DNA of 37,421 nt from Clostridium luticellarii (GCF_002995845.1 NZ_PVXP01000030.1:1-37421), one strand, 5' to 3'. Counted from the first letter of the stretch, positions 24,705-35,119 are shown. The notes: generated by a model not told the origin, from the sequence alone. Made by a program: numbers and translations.

Positions 24705-25739
24705 TTAAATTAAACTAAAATGATATTTTATATTGTAATCTTTTTTTGCATTACAAGGTAATATTATATTGCCGAAATTTGCATGGTTAATTGCGTCGGG
24801 TAATGTCTGCGGTTCTAAGGCTATCCCCATATGAGGTATTGCATTTTGCCCATGTATTTTCCAAATGCCGTTTACTGCATTGAGTGTATAGGCAATTAAT
24901 CCATTTCGATCTGATTCTATATCCAGACGCCTTCCTGTATTAGTATTTACCAGGCATACAGTATTTTTATCATCTATATTAAATGGATGATCCAATCCAT
25001 TAATATTTAATTCACTTTTTAACTTATTTAATATTTCTTCCAGGTTTTTTGCTTGGCGAAAATCAAAAAGAGTTTTTGAAACTTCTTTTAAAAATCCTGT
25101 TGGCAATAAATCATTATCTGTTTCAGCATAGTGTGATGCATTTACTCTTAAAAAATGACCTGACAGCAGCTCACTAATATCATTATTTAAATTAAAGTAT
25201 GAATGGACTGTAGGATTAAAAAGTGTATCTTCATTACTCATGCCACTAAATCTGATCAGTAAATCGTTATTATCATTTAAGGTATACATTATTTCTATAT
25301 TTCGTGTTCCAGGAAAACTGTCCTCTTTTGTTGTAATAGTTCTGTAAAAAATAATACTGTCAGATTTTTTTGCTTTTATGGTTTTGCTGTGCCATAAAAG
25401 CGTATTGAATCCATGACTGCCTCCGTGAAGTGTATTGTTTGATTCATTTTTGAATACTTTGTAGTTACTTCCATTGATTTTAAAAGATCCATTTGCAATA
25501 CGTCCGGCAACAGGGCCTATTGCAGCACCCAGGAACATGGCTTTATCATTTACATAGCTTTCAAGATCATCAAAACTGAGCAAAATATTTGAAAAATTAT
25601 TGAATTTATCTGGTACGATAATTTCTGTTAAAGCAGCTCCATAGGATATACAGGAAACTCTGGTTTTATTTCTGTTTTCCATTGTATATTTGTAGATTTT
25701 ATTTCCATCAAAAGAACCTAAAATACTTCTTTCTATCAT
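24705..25739 (-). CDS. galM: aldose 1-epimerase (mutarotase)
   Basis: It interconverts alpha and beta anomers of a sugar, here probably arabinose given the neighbours. The 344-aa protein has the family sites H105 in LHGGSHGFN, catalytic H179 in NPTVHSYFNL, GLDHPFNI at 248-255 and the catalytic base E309 in ALEPQTLPDAINH. It follows araA in the same direction after 90 bases and is probably the second gene of that operon. Its codon use (AGA, ATA-rich) is more native-like than that of xfp or araE. Confidence 0.92.
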   Translation of the reverse strand: MIERSILGSFDGNKIYKYTMENRNKTRVSCISYGAALTEIIVPDKFNNFSNILLSFDDLESYVNDKAMFLGAAIGPVAGRIANGSFKINGSNYKVFKNESNNTLHGGSHGFNTLLWHSKTIKAKKSDSIIFYRTITTKEDSFPGTRNIEIMYTLNDNNDLLIRFSGMSNEDTLFNPTVHSYFNLNNDISELLSGHFLRVNASHYAETDNDLLPTGFLKEVSKTLFDFRQAKNLEEILNKLKSELNINGLDHPFNIDDKNTVCLVNTNTGRRLDIESDRNGLIAYTLNAVNGIWKIHGQNAIPHMGIALEPQTLPDAINHANFGNIILPCNAKKDYNIKYHFSLI

Positions 25740-25829
25740 TTCTCTATACTCCTTTAATCATAAATTTGAGTATGAAAATCTGGTGTACTGTTCTATGTGT
25801 AAATAAAACAGTACACCCTTATTCAATAG

Positions 25830-27296
25830 TTACCTTGTAGTTTGATTTATTATATCTCTTAATTTGGTATCATGGTCAATGATCACCGTCTCTAAATTGA
25901 CCATTCTGCTCCAATCGTAAATTTGTTCAGCAGATAATGACAGAGTTACAACTGTGTGATGACCTCCACCCGCATAAATCCAGGATTTTATTCCATCAGT
26001 AAAGTTTGGTTCAGGCTTCCATACCATTTTGGCTACAGGTAAATTTGGAGTGTCTTCTGAAGCTTCAACGGCAGTTATTTCATTTATGAGAAGACGGTAA
26101 TGTATACCCAGGTCGCACATCGATACTGCAATTCCTTTGCCTGTAGAACCATTAAAGATTAAACGTGCAGGATCTTCACGACCTCCGATGCCCAGAGGTT
26201 TTACTACTACTTTTGGTTTGTCAGATGCGAAAGTTGGATCGACCTCCAGCATATGTGCACCCAGAATTTTTTCATCACCTGTACCTAATTCATATGTGTA
26301 GTCTTCCATAAAACCTGTTTTCTGGTTATTGGTCATAATTTTAACAAGACGATCCAAAGCGGCAGTTTTCCAGTCACCTTCACCGGCAAAACCGTATCCC
26401 TCTGCATTTAAGCGCTGAACAGCAAGCCCAGGTAATTGTTTCATTCCATATAGGTCTTCAAAATTTGTAGTGAATGCAGTATAGCCACCAGCTTCCAGGA
26501 AGTGTCGAAGAGCTATCTCTATTTTTATCTGTTCTTTTACTTGTTTTTCATAAAAGTCCGGATCATTGCTGCCTATGTCCATAATATATATTTTTTTAAA
26601 ATCCTCATAAGTTTTTTCAATGTCACTTTGTGAAACCTTGTCAATTTCAGAAACCAAGTCACCAATTCCATAGTAGTCTACTGTCCATCCGAATTGAATT
26701 TGAGCTTCAATTTTGTCTCCTTCAGTGACAGCTACATTACGCATATTGTCTCCAAAACGAGCAACCTTTATATCTTGACTTGCAATATAGCCGGCGGCTA
26801 CATTCATCCAGTCGGCAATTTCTTTTTGGATTTCAGGTTTTTCCCAGTAACCTGCTATTACTTTATTGTGTTTATTCAGCCGTGCATTAATAAAACCATA
26901 TTCTCTGTCACCATGGGCACTTTGGTTTAAATTCATAAAATCCATATCTATTGTCTTCCATGGAATATGTTCATTAAACTGAGTTGCAAAGTGCAGAAGA
27001 GGTTTTTGTAACAATTTAGTACCTGCTATCCACATTTTAGCTGGTGAAAAAGTGTGCATCCAGGTTATTATACCTGCTACATTGTCGTCATAATTTACCT
27101 CTTTCATAAGTTTTTTAATTTCATCTGCAGAAGTCGCTAAGGATTTGAATATAATAGGATAAGGTAATTTACTGCTTTTATTCAGACCATCTACAATTTT
27201 TATGGAGTCCTCTTTTACCTGTGCCAATGCATCTTCTCCATATAGATATTGACTACCCACTATGAACCAGAATTCCATTTTTTTATTTTTTAACAT
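25830..27296 (-). CDS. araA: L-arabinose isomerase
   Basis: AraA isomerises L-arabinose to L-ribulose, the first intracellular step. The 488-aa protein has the family N-terminus FWFIVGSQYLYGE, the active-site block GYGFAGEGDWKTAALDR, the metal-site region around LGAHMLEVDP and AGGGHHTV near the C-terminus. It is preceded by TAGGAGG 9-10 bases before ATG 27296. Its promoter carries an AraR-type operator in the -10/-35 spacer and a second 33 bp upstream. Divergently placed from araB. Confidence 0.97.
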   Translation of the reverse strand: MLKNKKMEFWFIVGSQYLYGEDALAQVKEDSIKIVDGLNKSSKLPYPIIFKSLATSADEIKKLMKEVNYDDNVAGIITWMHTFSPAKMWIAGTKLLQKPLLHFATQFNEHIPWKTIDMDFMNLNQSAHGDREYGFINARLNKHNKVIAGYWEKPEIQKEIADWMNVAAGYIASQDIKVARFGDNMRNVAVTEGDKIEAQIQFGWTVDYYGIGDLVSEIDKVSQSDIEKTYEDFKKIYIMDIGSNDPDFYEKQVKEQIKIEIALRHFLEAGGYTAFTTNFEDLYGMKQLPGLAVQRLNAEGYGFAGEGDWKTAALDRLVKIMTNNQKTGFMEDYTYELGTGDEKILGAHMLEVDPTFASDKPKVVVKPLGIGGREDPARLIFNGSTGKGIAVSMCDLGIHYRLLINEITAVEASEDTPNLPVAKMVWKPEPNFTDGIKSWIYAGGGHHTVVTLSLSAEQIYDWSRMVNLETVIIDHDTKLRDIINQTTR

Positions 27297-27416
27297 GATT
27301 ATTCATCCTCCTATATTTCATTTTTTTAATCATTTGAAGGTGATTTTTCAAAAATTATACTGCTAGGGTAATCCTTTACATAAAAAAGAAATAACACTTT
27401 CCTAGCTGTTAAATTA

Positions 27417-27473
27417 AATATAATATTTATACTTATAAATGTCAATACATTTTCAATATTTATTAGTATAAAT
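27417..27473 (-). promoter_or_regulatory. araA-galM promoter with paired AraR-type operators
   Basis: On the minus strand TTGACA (27445-27440), a 17-base spacer and TATATT (27422-27417). The spacer is filled by ATTTATACTTATAAAT (27425-27440), a 7+2+7 palindrome. A second copy, ATTTATTAGTATAAAT (27458-27473), is centred 33 bp upstream. A bound repressor would block RNA polymerase directly. A half cre-like TGAAAACG lies at 27477-27484. Confidence 0.75.
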
Positions 27474-27646
27474 TTTTGAAAACGTATGAGTAAATAATGA
27501 AAATTTACGAAAAGAGGTACCATATATATCAGTAAATATTTTTCTTAACTACTAGTAATAATTAATTGGTTGTTCTTATAGTGTTATTTCTATATAAGGT
27601 AAATACATTTTTCATGACTTTTTATTTGACGTATGCTATGGGAAAA

Positions 27647-27704
27647 ATAAGTACGTACTTTTTACATATTTTTTGTTGACATGTACGTATATATGTAGTA
27701 ACAT
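27647..27704 (+). promoter_or_regulatory. araB-araE promoter with paired AraR-type operators
   Basis: TTGACA (27676-27681), 17 bases, TAACAT (27699-27704). ACATGTACGTATATAT (27679-27694) overlaps the -35 and spacer, and the perfect 12-bp palindrome AAGTACGTACTT (27649-27660) is centred 32 bp upstream. GTACGTAC is the core of the AraR operator known from B. subtilis. The arrangement mirrors the araA promoter. Confidence 0.7.
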
Positions 27705-27713
27705 CTATTATAA

Positions 27714-27727
27714 GGAAAGCGTTTACT
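27714..27727 (+). promoter_or_regulatory. cre-like site (CcpA) downstream of the araB promoter
   Basis: GGAAAGCGTTTACT matches the cre consensus TGWAANCGNTNWCA at 12 of 14 positions. It lies just after the -10 box, where CcpA would act as a roadblock under glucose. Confidence 0.5.
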
Positions 27728-27757
27728 ATTGTATTGTTTTAGAAGGAGGTTTTTTTA

Positions 27758-29362
27758 TTGACTATAAATGAGAAGAGAGCAGAAGAAATTCAAAATGGTA
27801 AAACATCGTTGGGAATAGAATTTGGTTCTACTCGTATTAAAGCGGTTCTTATTGGCAACGATTTCTCCCCATTGGCTAGTGGTAACTTTGAATGGGAGAC
27901 AAGCTTAGATAATGGGATCTGGACCTATTCACTAGAAGAAATCTGGAAAGGGTTGCAATACAGTTATCAAAAACTTTTTGCTGAAGTAAAAGAACGATAT
28001 GGGGTAACACTTTCAAAAATTGGTTCAATTGGATTTTCAGCCATGATGCATGGATATATGGCTTTTGATAAACAAGGAAAACTTCTTGTTCCATTTAGGA
28101 CCTGGCGTAATACTATGACGGAAGAAGCAGCAAAAAAGCTAACGGAAATATTTAGTTACAATATTCCCCAGAGGTGGAGCATAGCTCATTTATATCAGGC
28201 TATTCTCAGAAATGAACCTCATATTGAAAAGCTTGATTTTTTAACTACTTTAGCTGGTTATATTCATTGGCAGTTGACGGGTGAAAAGGTTTTGGGTATC
28301 GGCGATGCATCAGGAATGTTTCCAATTGATATGAAAATACGTAATTATGATGTGCATATGTTAAAAACCTTCAATCATCTGCCAGAGGTTGAAAAACATT
28401 CATTAAATGTAGAGAAGCTTTTGCCGAAGGTCTTACTGGCTGGGGAAAATGCTGGTATCTTGACTTTAGAAGGAGCAAAAAGGCTTGATATAAGTGGCAA
28501 TCTTCAGGCTGGTATTCCGCTGTGTCCACCTGAAGGAGATGCAGGTACGGGAATGGTTGCCACAAACTCAGTTGCACCGCGCACAGGGAATATCTCTGCA
28601 GGTACGTCAATTTTTGCCATGGTAGTCCTTGAGAAACCTCTTAAGAAGGTCCATGAAGAAATTGATCTGGTGACAACACCTTCAGGAGACTTAGTGGGTA
28701 TGGTTCACGCAAACAATGGATATTCTGATATAGATGAGTGGGTTAATGTCTTTCAGGAATTCACTGAAGCTATAAATGTCAAGATTAGCAGAGAACTCCT
28801 TTATATGGCTCTCTATGCTCAAGCTTTTCAAGGCGATCCTGATTGTGGAGGAATTCTTGCGTATAACTATTTTGCGGGTGAAAACATTACAGGTGTTTCA
28901 GAGGGTAGACCTTTAGTTGTTAGAAAGCCAAAAAGTAATTTTAACTTAGCAAACCTTATGAGAGCACATCTCTTTACTTCTTTAGGTGCATTGAAAATTG
29001 GGATGGACATTCTTTTAAAGGATGAGGCTGTAAAACTTGACAAATTACTTGGTCATGGTGGATTGTTCAAGACACCTGTTGTTGGACAATCAATAGTTGC
29101 AGCTGCAGTAAATACACCAGTATCCGTTATGGAAACTGCAGGTGAAGGAGGTGCCTGGGGAATTGCTCTGTTAGCTGGCTATTTAAAGGATAGGGAAACT
29201 AATTCCACGTTGTCGGAATTTTTAGCAAAAAAAGTTTTTGCTGGTTATGTACCTGAGGAAATACAGCCTGATCAAAAAGATGTGGATGGATTTGAGCAAT
29301 TTATTCAGCGTTATAAAAAGGGAATTCCTATTGAACAGGCGGCAGTGAATTACTTAACTTAA
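27758..29362 (+). CDS. araB: L-ribulokinase, FGGY family
   Basis: AraB phosphorylates L-ribulose to L-ribulose 5-phosphate with ATP. The 534-aa FGGY kinase has an N-terminal phosphate loop [16 protein letters not shown], a substrate segment [11 protein letters not shown] and the C-terminal ATP site [11 protein letters not shown]...[17 protein letters not shown]. Its length and sequence resemble the ribulokinases of lactobacilli and clostridia; xylulokinase is the alternative, but the araA/araD context decides. It starts with TTG 27758, 8 bases after AGAAGGAGG. It shares an operon with araE. Arginine CGT codons appear more than in native-looking neighbours. Confidence 0.88.
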   Translation: MTINEKRAEEIQNGKTSLGIEFGSTRIKAVLIGNDFSPLASGNFEWETSLDNGIWTYSLEEIWKGLQYSYQKLFAEVKERYGVTLSKIGSIGFSAMMHGYMAFDKQGKLLVPFRTWRNTMTEEAAKKLTEIFSYNIPQRWSIAHLYQAILRNEPHIEKLDFLTTLAGYIHWQLTGEKVLGIGDASGMFPIDMKIRNYDVHMLKTFNHLPEVEKHSLNVEKLLPKVLLAGENAGILTLEGAKRLDISGNLQAGIPLCPPEGDAGTGMVATNSVAPRTGNISAGTSIFAMVVLEKPLKKVHEEIDLVTTPSGDLVGMVHANNGYSDIDEWVNVFQEFTEAINVKISRELLYMALYAQAFQGDPDCGGILAYNYFAGENITGVSEGRPLVVRKPKSNFNLANLMRAHLFTSLGALKIGMDILLKDEAVKLDKLLGHGGLFKTPVVGQSIVAAAVNTPVSVMETAGEGGAWGIALLAGYLKDRETNSTLSEFLAKKVFAGYVPEEIQPDQKDVDGFEQFIQRYKKGIPIEQAAVNYLT

Positions 29363-29504
29363 AGATGCAGTTGGAGTTAGTGAATAGAAAACTTGAAATT
29401 AGTTCATTAAATATAATAAACAAAATTAATGTCTTATGAAATTGAGATGATGATACTTTACTTGAATAATTATATTTAATCAGTGATTAAGGAGGAAGGT
29501 TAGA

Positions 29505-30872
29505 ATGAAGAAAAAAGTATCCCCAACATTAATTTACTTTTTCGGATCTTTTGGAGGATTTATGTTCGGGTATGACATCGGGATAATTAATGGTGCTTTA
29601 CCTGGAATTAAAACAACATGGAGTGTTAATCCATGGCTGGAAGGGTTGATTACTTCGGGATTGTTTGTAGGAGCTATGCTTGGTGCTTCACTAATGGCTT
29701 CATTAGCAGATCGTTTTGGTCGTCGTCGAATGATTATGTGGAGTGCAGTTGTATTTGCAATTGGTGCCCTGGGATCCGGTATTTCAAGTAATACAAGTTT
29801 TTTGGTTATTGCTCGTATTATTTTAGGGGTGGCTGTAGGCGGTGCTTCTGCTTTGGTTCCAATGTATATGGGAGAAATTAGTCCCGCTGAAACACGTGGA
29901 AAGCTATCGGGGCTGAATCAGTTAATGATAACTGTAGGAATGCTTAGTGCATATGGCGTGAATTATGCATTTGTACATGTATTTCAAGGATGGCGCTGGA
30001 TGCTTGGCGGTGCTGTTGTACCAGCTATAGTACTGCTATTTGGAGCATTTCTGTTACCAGAATCACCGCGATTCTTAGTTCGAATTGGCAAAAAGGAATT
30101 GGCACGACAAGTGTTGCAGTCATTGCGTTCCTCAGAAGAAGCCGAAAGTGAATATCAGGCAATTATTAATGCACAACATTCTGATGCAGGCTCTTTCAAG
30201 GATTTATTTTCTAAAATGGCTCTACCGTCTGTAATTGCAGGTTGTGGTTTAACCCTATTACAACAGATTCAAGGAGCAAATACGATTTTTTATTACTCAT
30301 CACAAATTCTAGCCAAGGTTTTTGGATCGGAAATTGGTGGGGTTGTCAGTACGGTTGGTATTGGTGTGGTTTTTGTATTGGCAACCATTGTAACCTTACT
30401 GATTGTAGATAAATTTAAACGTCGTACATTATTTATGTCGGGCTCCATTGGCATGGGAATATCTTTACTGCTGGTTGGATTGATTTATCCTTCTGCTCAA
30501 GCCAATTACGCATGGGCAACATGGACTGTATTTTTCCTTATCTGTTTATATGTTATCTTTTATGCATACTCCTGGGCTGCTGTTACTTGGATTGTAGTTG
30601 GAGAATTATTTCCGAGTCATATTCGAGGACTTGCTACTGGTATTGCATCAACAGTTAACTGGTTTGGTAATATTTTAGTTGCACTGTTCTTCCCGGTATT
30701 ACTTGAAACAGTAGGCTTATCTATAATTTTCTTTGGCTTTGCTGCAATTTGTGTGATAGGATTTCTGTTTGCAAAATATCTTCTTTATGAAACAAAAGGA
30801 AAATCATTGGAAGAAATTGAAATGTACCTATACGATCGTTCTATTGGGAGCGTTGTTGGGTTAATGAAATAA
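29505..30872 (+). CDS. araE: MFS sugar porter, probable arabinose:H+ symporter
   Basis: This 455-aa protein is a 12-helix transporter of the sugar porter subfamily (AraE/XylE/GalP/IolT). The signatures are GYDIGIINGAL in helix 1, DRFGRRR in loop 2-3, PMYMGEISPAETRG after helix 4, LPESPRFL before the central loop, QQIQGANTIFYYS in helix 7 and ETKGKSLEEIE at the C-terminus. The QQ-x-x-G-N-type block binds sugar. SD AAGGAGGAAGG precedes ATG 29505. Located 142 bases after araB, it is probably co-transcribed; specificity for L-arabinose is inferred from context. Rich in CGT/CGA arginine codons. Confidence 0.88.
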   Translation: MKKKVSPTLIYFFGSFGGFMFGYDIGIINGALPGIKTTWSVNPWLEGLITSGLFVGAMLGASLMASLADRFGRRRMIMWSAVVFAIGALGSGISSNTSFLVIARIILGVAVGGASALVPMYMGEISPAETRGKLSGLNQLMITVGMLSAYGVNYAFVHVFQGWRWMLGGAVVPAIVLLFGAFLLPESPRFLVRIGKKELARQVLQSLRSSEEAESEYQAIINAQHSDAGSFKDLFSKMALPSVIAGCGLTLLQQIQGANTIFYYSSQILAKVFGSEIGGVVSTVGIGVVFVLATIVTLLIVDKFKRRTLFMSGSIGMGISLLLVGLIYPSAQANYAWATWTVFFLICLYVIFYAYSWAAVTWIVVGELFPSHIRGLATGIASTVNWFGNILVALFFPVLLETVGLSIIFFGFAAICVIGFLFAKYLLYETKGKSLEEIEMYLYDRSIGSVVGLMK

Positions 30873-30965
30873 TGTTATCTATAATATATTGTTATAAAAA
30901 ATGGATAAATATTTGGAAAATTTTTTATAATCTGTAGAGGAAAAATTAAATAATAAAATAAATAT

Positions 30966-31010
30966 AGGGCTGTTCATATTAGCGATTTTTCAATCGCTGT
31001 GAACAGCCCT
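30966..31010. terminator. branched terminator between araE and xfp
   Basis: AGGGCTGTTCA (30966-30976) pairs with TGAACAGCCCT (31000-31010). Nested inside is AGCGATT (30981-30987) with AATCGCT (30992-30998). It separates convergent araE and xfp. The minus side continues into ATATTTATTTTATT; the plus T tract is weak. Confidence 0.75.
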
Positions 31011-31074
31011 GCATTTATAATTAATTATTTATCAAGTAATTCTTATGAGCAGAGGATTCAACCTGAGTCTAAAG

Positions 31075-33465
31075 TTATAGATGCCATTGCCAGTTAGCTA
31101 CTTCTAGTAAGTCTTCTCCAAATTCATGAATATATTGCTTGTGTTCTATTAATTTGTTATTCATTAATTGAACAAGATGTGAACCACGATTTCCAAGCTG
31201 AGGCAGGTTTTCTACCACGTCTTTTACAATATTGAAACGATCCAGCTTATTTTGAACTCTCATGTCAAATGGTGTTGTAATAGTTCCTTCTTCCTGATAA
31301 CCGTGAACGTGTAAATTTCTATTTTCACGATGATATGTCAATTGATTAATCAAATGTGAAAAGCCGTGGAAGGCAAATATAATTGGTTTATCAGTTGTAA
31401 ATAATGCATTATAATCCTTATCGCTTAAACCGTGAGGATGTTCATTTTTCGGCAATAGTTTCATCATATCTACTACATTGACAAAACGAATCTTCAATTC
31501 CGGTAAGTGTTCTCGCAAGATTGTAACAGCTGCTAAAGCCTCCAGTGTTGGAGTATCACCACAAGAAGCAATAACAACATCAGGTTCTGCTCCTTCATCA
31601 TTGCTTGCCCAATTCCAGATACTTGCACCCTGTGCTACATGTCTTACTGCTTGTTCCATTGTCAACCACTGCTGCCTTGGATGTTTTGATGTCACTAACA
31701 GGTTAATTTTGTGCTTGGTGTGAAGACAGTGATCAAAAACAGCTAATAATGTATTTGCATCAGCCGGTAAATAAGCACGAACTATTTCTGGTTTCTTGTC
31801 CACAATATGGCCTAATATCCCCGGATCCTGGTGGGTATATCCATTATGGTCCTGCTGCCATACATTAGATGTTGAGATTAAATTCAAAGAAGCAATGTCT
31901 TTTCTCCAGGGAAGTTCTGAAGTTACCTTCAACCATTTGCCATGTTGTGTAATCATAGAATCCACAATACGCAGAAAGGCCTCATAACTTGCAAAGAAAC
32001 CATGACGTCCAGTTAAAAGATAACCTTCCAGCCAACCTTCACATAAATGTTCACTCAACATTGAATCTAAGATGCGTCCATCATTTGATAGAAATTCATC
32101 ATTTGGCTCCTTGATTTCTGGCAGCCACTGACGTTTAGTTCCTTCAAAAACTGCCCATAATCTATTGGACATGGTTTCATCTGGTCCAAAAATACGGAAG
32201 TTGCGATTTTTTTTGTTTAACTTGATAACATCACGTATATATTTTCCTAATTCAATCATGTCTTGTGCAACAGTATCACCTGGAGCAGGAACATCTACAG
32301 CATAATCGCGAAAATCAGGTGTACGCAGTTCACGTAATAACAAACCACCATTTGTATGCGGGTTGGCGGCCATTCGTTTATTGCCTTTTGGCACTAGTTC
32401 TTCTAATTCGGGAATCAATCTGTAATTTTCATCGAATAATTCTTCTGGTTTGTAACTTTTCAACCATTCCACCAATTGCTCTAAGTGTTCCGTATGATAA
32501 CGATCTACAGGAAGAGGCACTTGATGTGCACGAAATGAACCTTCATTTGGAATACCATCCACTAGCTTTGGGCCTGTCCATCCCTTGGGTGTGCGCAATA
32601 TAATCATCGGCCATTGTGGACGAGTAGCATCATTATTTTCACGAGCGTTCTTTTGAATAGAGAGTATTTCTTCTATTACTATGTCCAATGTTTCTGCCAT
32701 TAATTTATGCATAATTTCAGGATTATCACCTTCTACAAAATAAGGCTTCCATCCATTTCCTTCAAATAATTTTTCTAATTCTTCATGGGAAATACGGGAC
32801 AATACAGTCGGATTGCTGATTTTATATCCATTTAAGTGTAATATGGGTAATACAGCCCCATCCGTAATAGGATTCAAAAATTTATTTGCCTGCCAGGATG
32901 TAGCTAATGGACCGGTTTCTGCCTCTCCATCACCAACAACGCAAGTAGTGATAAGGCTGGGATTATCAAAAACGGCACCAAAAGAATGGGCCAAAGAATA
33001 ACCTAATTCGCCGCCTTCATTAATTGAACCTGGAGTCTCAGGTGCCATGTGGCTGGAAATTCCACCAGGGAAAGAAAATTGTTTAAATAATTTTTTTAGA
33101 CCAGTTAGATCACGGCTGACATTTGGATAAACTTCACTGTAACTTCCGTCTAGGTAAGAGTTAGATACCATTACCTGACCGCCATGACCTGGGCCAGAAA
33201 CATAAATCATATCCAGATCATATTTCTTAATAACGCGGTTTAAATGAGCATAGATAAAATTTTGACCTGGAATAGTCCCCCAGTGTCCAACAACTTTTGC
33301 TTTTAAATGTTCAGGTTTTAAAGGTTCTCTAAGTAATGGATTATCTAGTAGATATAATTGTCCTACGGATAAAAAATTAGCCGCACGCCAATAAGCATCA
33401 ACCTTTTTCAGATAATCCGGTGTAATCTTCTGCTCATCCACATATTTTTCTGTTGTATTTTGCAT
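31075..33465 (-). CDS. xfp: D-xylulose 5-phosphate / D-fructose 6-phosphate phosphoketolase
   Basis: Xfp is a thiamine-diphosphate enzyme that splits xylulose 5-phosphate with phosphate into acetyl phosphate and glyceraldehyde 3-phosphate; many members also use fructose 6-phosphate. The 796-aa length is canonical. Family blocks are [28 protein letters not shown], the ThDP motif [22 protein letters not shown] and [33 protein letters not shown] precedes ATG. It provides the bottom step of arabinose use here and bypasses the transketolase/transaldolase route. Two AraR-type palindromes lie upstream (33547-33593). Codon use is rich in CGT. Confidence 0.97.
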   Translation of the reverse strand: MQNTTEKYVDEQKITPDYLKKVDAYWRAANFLSVGQLYLLDNPLLREPLKPEHLKAKVVGHWGTIPGQNFIYAHLNRVIKKYDLDMIYVSGPGHGGQVMVSNSYLDGSYSEVYPNVSRDLTGLKKLFKQFSFPGGISSHMAPETPGSINEGGELGYSLAHSFGAVFDNPSLITTCVVGDGEAETGPLATSWQANKFLNPITDGAVLPILHLNGYKISNPTVLSRISHEELEKLFEGNGWKPYFVEGDNPEIMHKLMAETLDIVIEEILSIQKNARENNDATRPQWPMIILRTPKGWTGPKLVDGIPNEGSFRAHQVPLPVDRYHTEHLEQLVEWLKSYKPEELFDENYRLIPELEELVPKGNKRMAANPHTNGGLLLRELRTPDFRDYAVDVPAPGDTVAQDMIELGKYIRDVIKLNKKNRNFRIFGPDETMSNRLWAVFEGTKRQWLPEIKEPNDEFLSNDGRILDSMLSEHLCEGWLEGYLLTGRHGFFASYEAFLRIVDSMITQHGKWLKVTSELPWRKDIASLNLISTSNVWQQDHNGYTHQDPGILGHIVDKKPEIVRAYLPADANTLLAVFDHCLHTKHKINLLVTSKHPRQQWLTMEQAVRHVAQGASIWNWASNDEGAEPDVVIASCGDTPTLEALAAVTILREHLPELKIRFVNVVDMMKLLPKNEHPHGLSDKDYNALFTTDKPIIFAFHGFSHLINQLTYHRENRNLHVHGYQEEGTITTPFDMRVQNKLDRFNIVKDVVENLPQLGNRGSHLVQLMNNKLIEHKQYIHEFGEDLLEVANWQWHL

Positions 33466-33546
33466 AATTTTCCTCCTAATTCATAATTTTTTCATTTTGA
33501 AATCATTCAGTGTAAATTTCATCATTGTTGCTTAATATTTTAAAAC

Positions 33547-33593
33547 ATTCATACGTATTTATAAGTGATTTTTTAAAATTTATACGTATAAAT
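33547..33593 (-). promoter_or_regulatory. paired AraR-type operators upstream of xfp
   Basis: ATTTATACGTATAAAT (33578-33593) is a perfect 16-bp palindrome and the best copy in the window. ATTCATACGTATTTAT (33547-33562), a weaker copy, is centred 31 bp closer to xfp. No -35/-10 pair of the araA/araD kind was found around them, so the xfp promoter itself is not assigned. Confidence 0.65.
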
Positions 33594-33878
33594 AAAAATA
33601 TTTTGTTGCCTGTGAAGCATTTGATACTTTAAGACTATATCAGTTATTTTCATGATAGCATTAAGCAGCATCAAGTGATTTCTAGTTTCAGATGGAATTG
33701 CTCATGAGGAATACTTTTTCCCGCCTGAAACTTATTAACAGTATTCTTAGTGTCTTTAGCACTTAGAATACGTTATCCTTTAGGGGAAAAACTTATCCGA
33801 TGGCTGTCAGTTCTAAACCTCCCATTTTAAAAAGTTGAAAATATTAGCAGTAGCAGTGTTCGGATAAGTAAATTTTGT
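33594..33878. repeat. araD-xfp gap with two inverted repeats
   Basis: No gene is seen. GTATTCTTAGTG (33741-33752) pairs with CACTTAGAATAC (33760-33771) with one mismatch. ACTTATCCGA (33791-33800) is exactly repeated in reverse as TCGGATAAGT (33860-33869) around a 59-base interior. Read on the minus strand the second structure is followed by TTTTT, so it could act as an unusually large terminator for araD. A mobile-element remnant is possible, but no transposase was recognised. Confidence 0.45.
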
Positions 33879-34583
33879 TTAGCTTTTGTTTTTTTGACCA
33901 TAATAAGCATTCTTTCCATGTTTGCGTCTAAAATGTTTATCTAGTAAGATTTGATCCATTTTGATGTTATGGGGCTTTAATTGTAATGAATGATATGCCA
34001 TTTCTGCTACTTGTTCTAGTACTACTGCATTGTGGACTGCATTTTTAGGACTGGTGCCCCAGGTAAACGGTCCATGATCATTTACCAGCACTGCAGGTAC
34101 TTCATCTGGATTTATATTGTTTTGTTTAAAAGTTTCAACAATTACATCTCCTGTTTGTTTTTCATAGTTCTTTTCGATCTCGTTTTCAGTCATTGGGCGA
34201 GTTACAGGTATATCCCCATAAAAATAATCAGCATGAGTAGTACCAGCTGCCGGAATTGAAAGTCCTGCCTGAGCGAATGAAACAGCCCAAGGAGAATGAG
34301 TGTGAACGATACCGAGGATGTTTGAAAAATTTTTATATAGAACAAGGTGAGTTGGGGTATCGCTTGAAGGGTTCAAATCTCCTTCTACAATATTTCCGTC
34401 AAGATCTACAATAACCATGTCTGATGTTTTCATCTTATTGTAATCAACACCGCTGGGTTTAATAACTACCAGGTTTTTATTTCGGTCAATTCCACTTACA
34501 TTGCCCCAGGTGAATGTTACCATGTGATACTCAGGCAGCAGCAAGTTAGCTTTTAATACTTGCTCCTTTAAATCTTCTAGCAT
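33879..34583 (-). CDS. araD: L-ribulose 5-phosphate 4-epimerase
   Basis: AraD epimerises L-ribulose 5-phosphate to D-xylulose 5-phosphate, the substrate of Xfp. The 234-aa zinc enzyme of the class II aldolase fold has metal ligands H94 and H96 (VHTHSPWA) and H170 (NDHGPFTWG), plus D75 and H117 in GTTHADY. These match the E. coli AraD residues with an offset of one. SD AGAAGGTTA precedes ATG 34583. It has its own operator-controlled promoter about 350 bases upstream and is not in the araA or araB operon. Confidence 0.96.
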   Translation of the reverse strand: MLEDLKEQVLKANLLLPEYHMVTFTWGNVSGIDRNKNLVVIKPSGVDYNKMKTSDMVIVDLDGNIVEGDLNPSSDTPTHLVLYKNFSNILGIVHTHSPWAVSFAQAGLSIPAAGTTHADYFYGDIPVTRPMTENEIEKNYEKQTGDVIVETFKQNNINPDEVPAVLVNDHGPFTWGTSPKNAVHNAVVLEQVAEMAYHSLQLKPHNIKMDQILLDKHFRRKHGKNAYYGQKNKS

Positions 34584-34725
34584 GAGATTAACCTTCTTTC
34601 GTTGAGAATTCTTTAATTTCTTTTAGATGCTTTATAATGTTGTTTTGTATAGGATTCCAATTTTAAGATTTCTTTTATAGCTTTTTTTACAGATATGAAT
34701 GTTGTTTCTATAAAACAGTTGTAGT

Positions 34726-34757
34726 AAATATTTGGATTTTGTAGAATCCAAATATTT
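34726..34757 (-). repeat. 13-bp hairpin inside the araD leader
   Basis: AAATATTTGGATT (34726-34738) and AATCCAAATATTT (34745-34757) form a perfect stem with a 6-base loop. A T6 tract overlaps the plus-strand end, so termination would favour rightward antisense transcription; on the araD mRNA only TACTAC follows. It lies in the ~350-base untranslated leader. Besides this and a few weak stems, 34584-34938 holds nothing recognisable. Confidence 0.7.
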
Positions 34758-34938
34758 TTTAGATTGATATTTATACCATGTAGTTTCTCCGTTATAGGAA
34801 ACCTTTTACTGTTAAAGAAATAATTTTCTCGTCAATTAGACTAATAATTATTTCTTTTGCAGATAATAATCCCAAATGGACTCCAAAGGTATATTTTAAT
34901 AATTGTCTTTTTGAATAAAGTTAATTGCTTTCAAAACA

Positions 34939-34995
34939 AATATAATATTTATTCGTATAAATGTCAATATAATTTATAAATTTATTCGTATAAAT
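34939..34995 (-). promoter_or_regulatory. araD promoter with paired AraR-type operators
   Basis: On the minus strand TTGACA (34967-34962), a 17-base spacer and TATATT (34944-34939). ATTTATTCGTATAAAT (34947-34962) fills the spacer and an identical copy lies at 34980-34995, 33 bp upstream. The layout is a near copy of the araA promoter. The right-hand operator is about 80 bp from the araR -10 box, so autoregulation of araR is possible. Confidence 0.75.
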
Positions 34996-35070
34996 TGTAA
35001 ATGAATTTGTCTGATTTCATATAGTTTTTCATAACAAATGAAACTTTTTATATTTATATTAAGTGTTCTT

Positions 35071-35079
35071 TGTTATAAT
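35071..35079 (+). promoter_or_regulatory. extended -10 promoter of araR
   Basis: TGTTATAAT provides an extended -10 (TG-N-TATAAT), 41 bases before the araR start codon. The -35 region is poor, as is common with extended -10 promoters. Confidence 0.55.
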
Positions 35080-35119
35080 ATAATAAATTAACATTATTAC
35101 AGAGTTACGGGGGAAAAAT

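Noticed and set aside
32265-32603. 112-codon plus-strand frame within xfp
   Set aside because: It is antisense to conserved phosphoketolase sequence and lacks an RBS.
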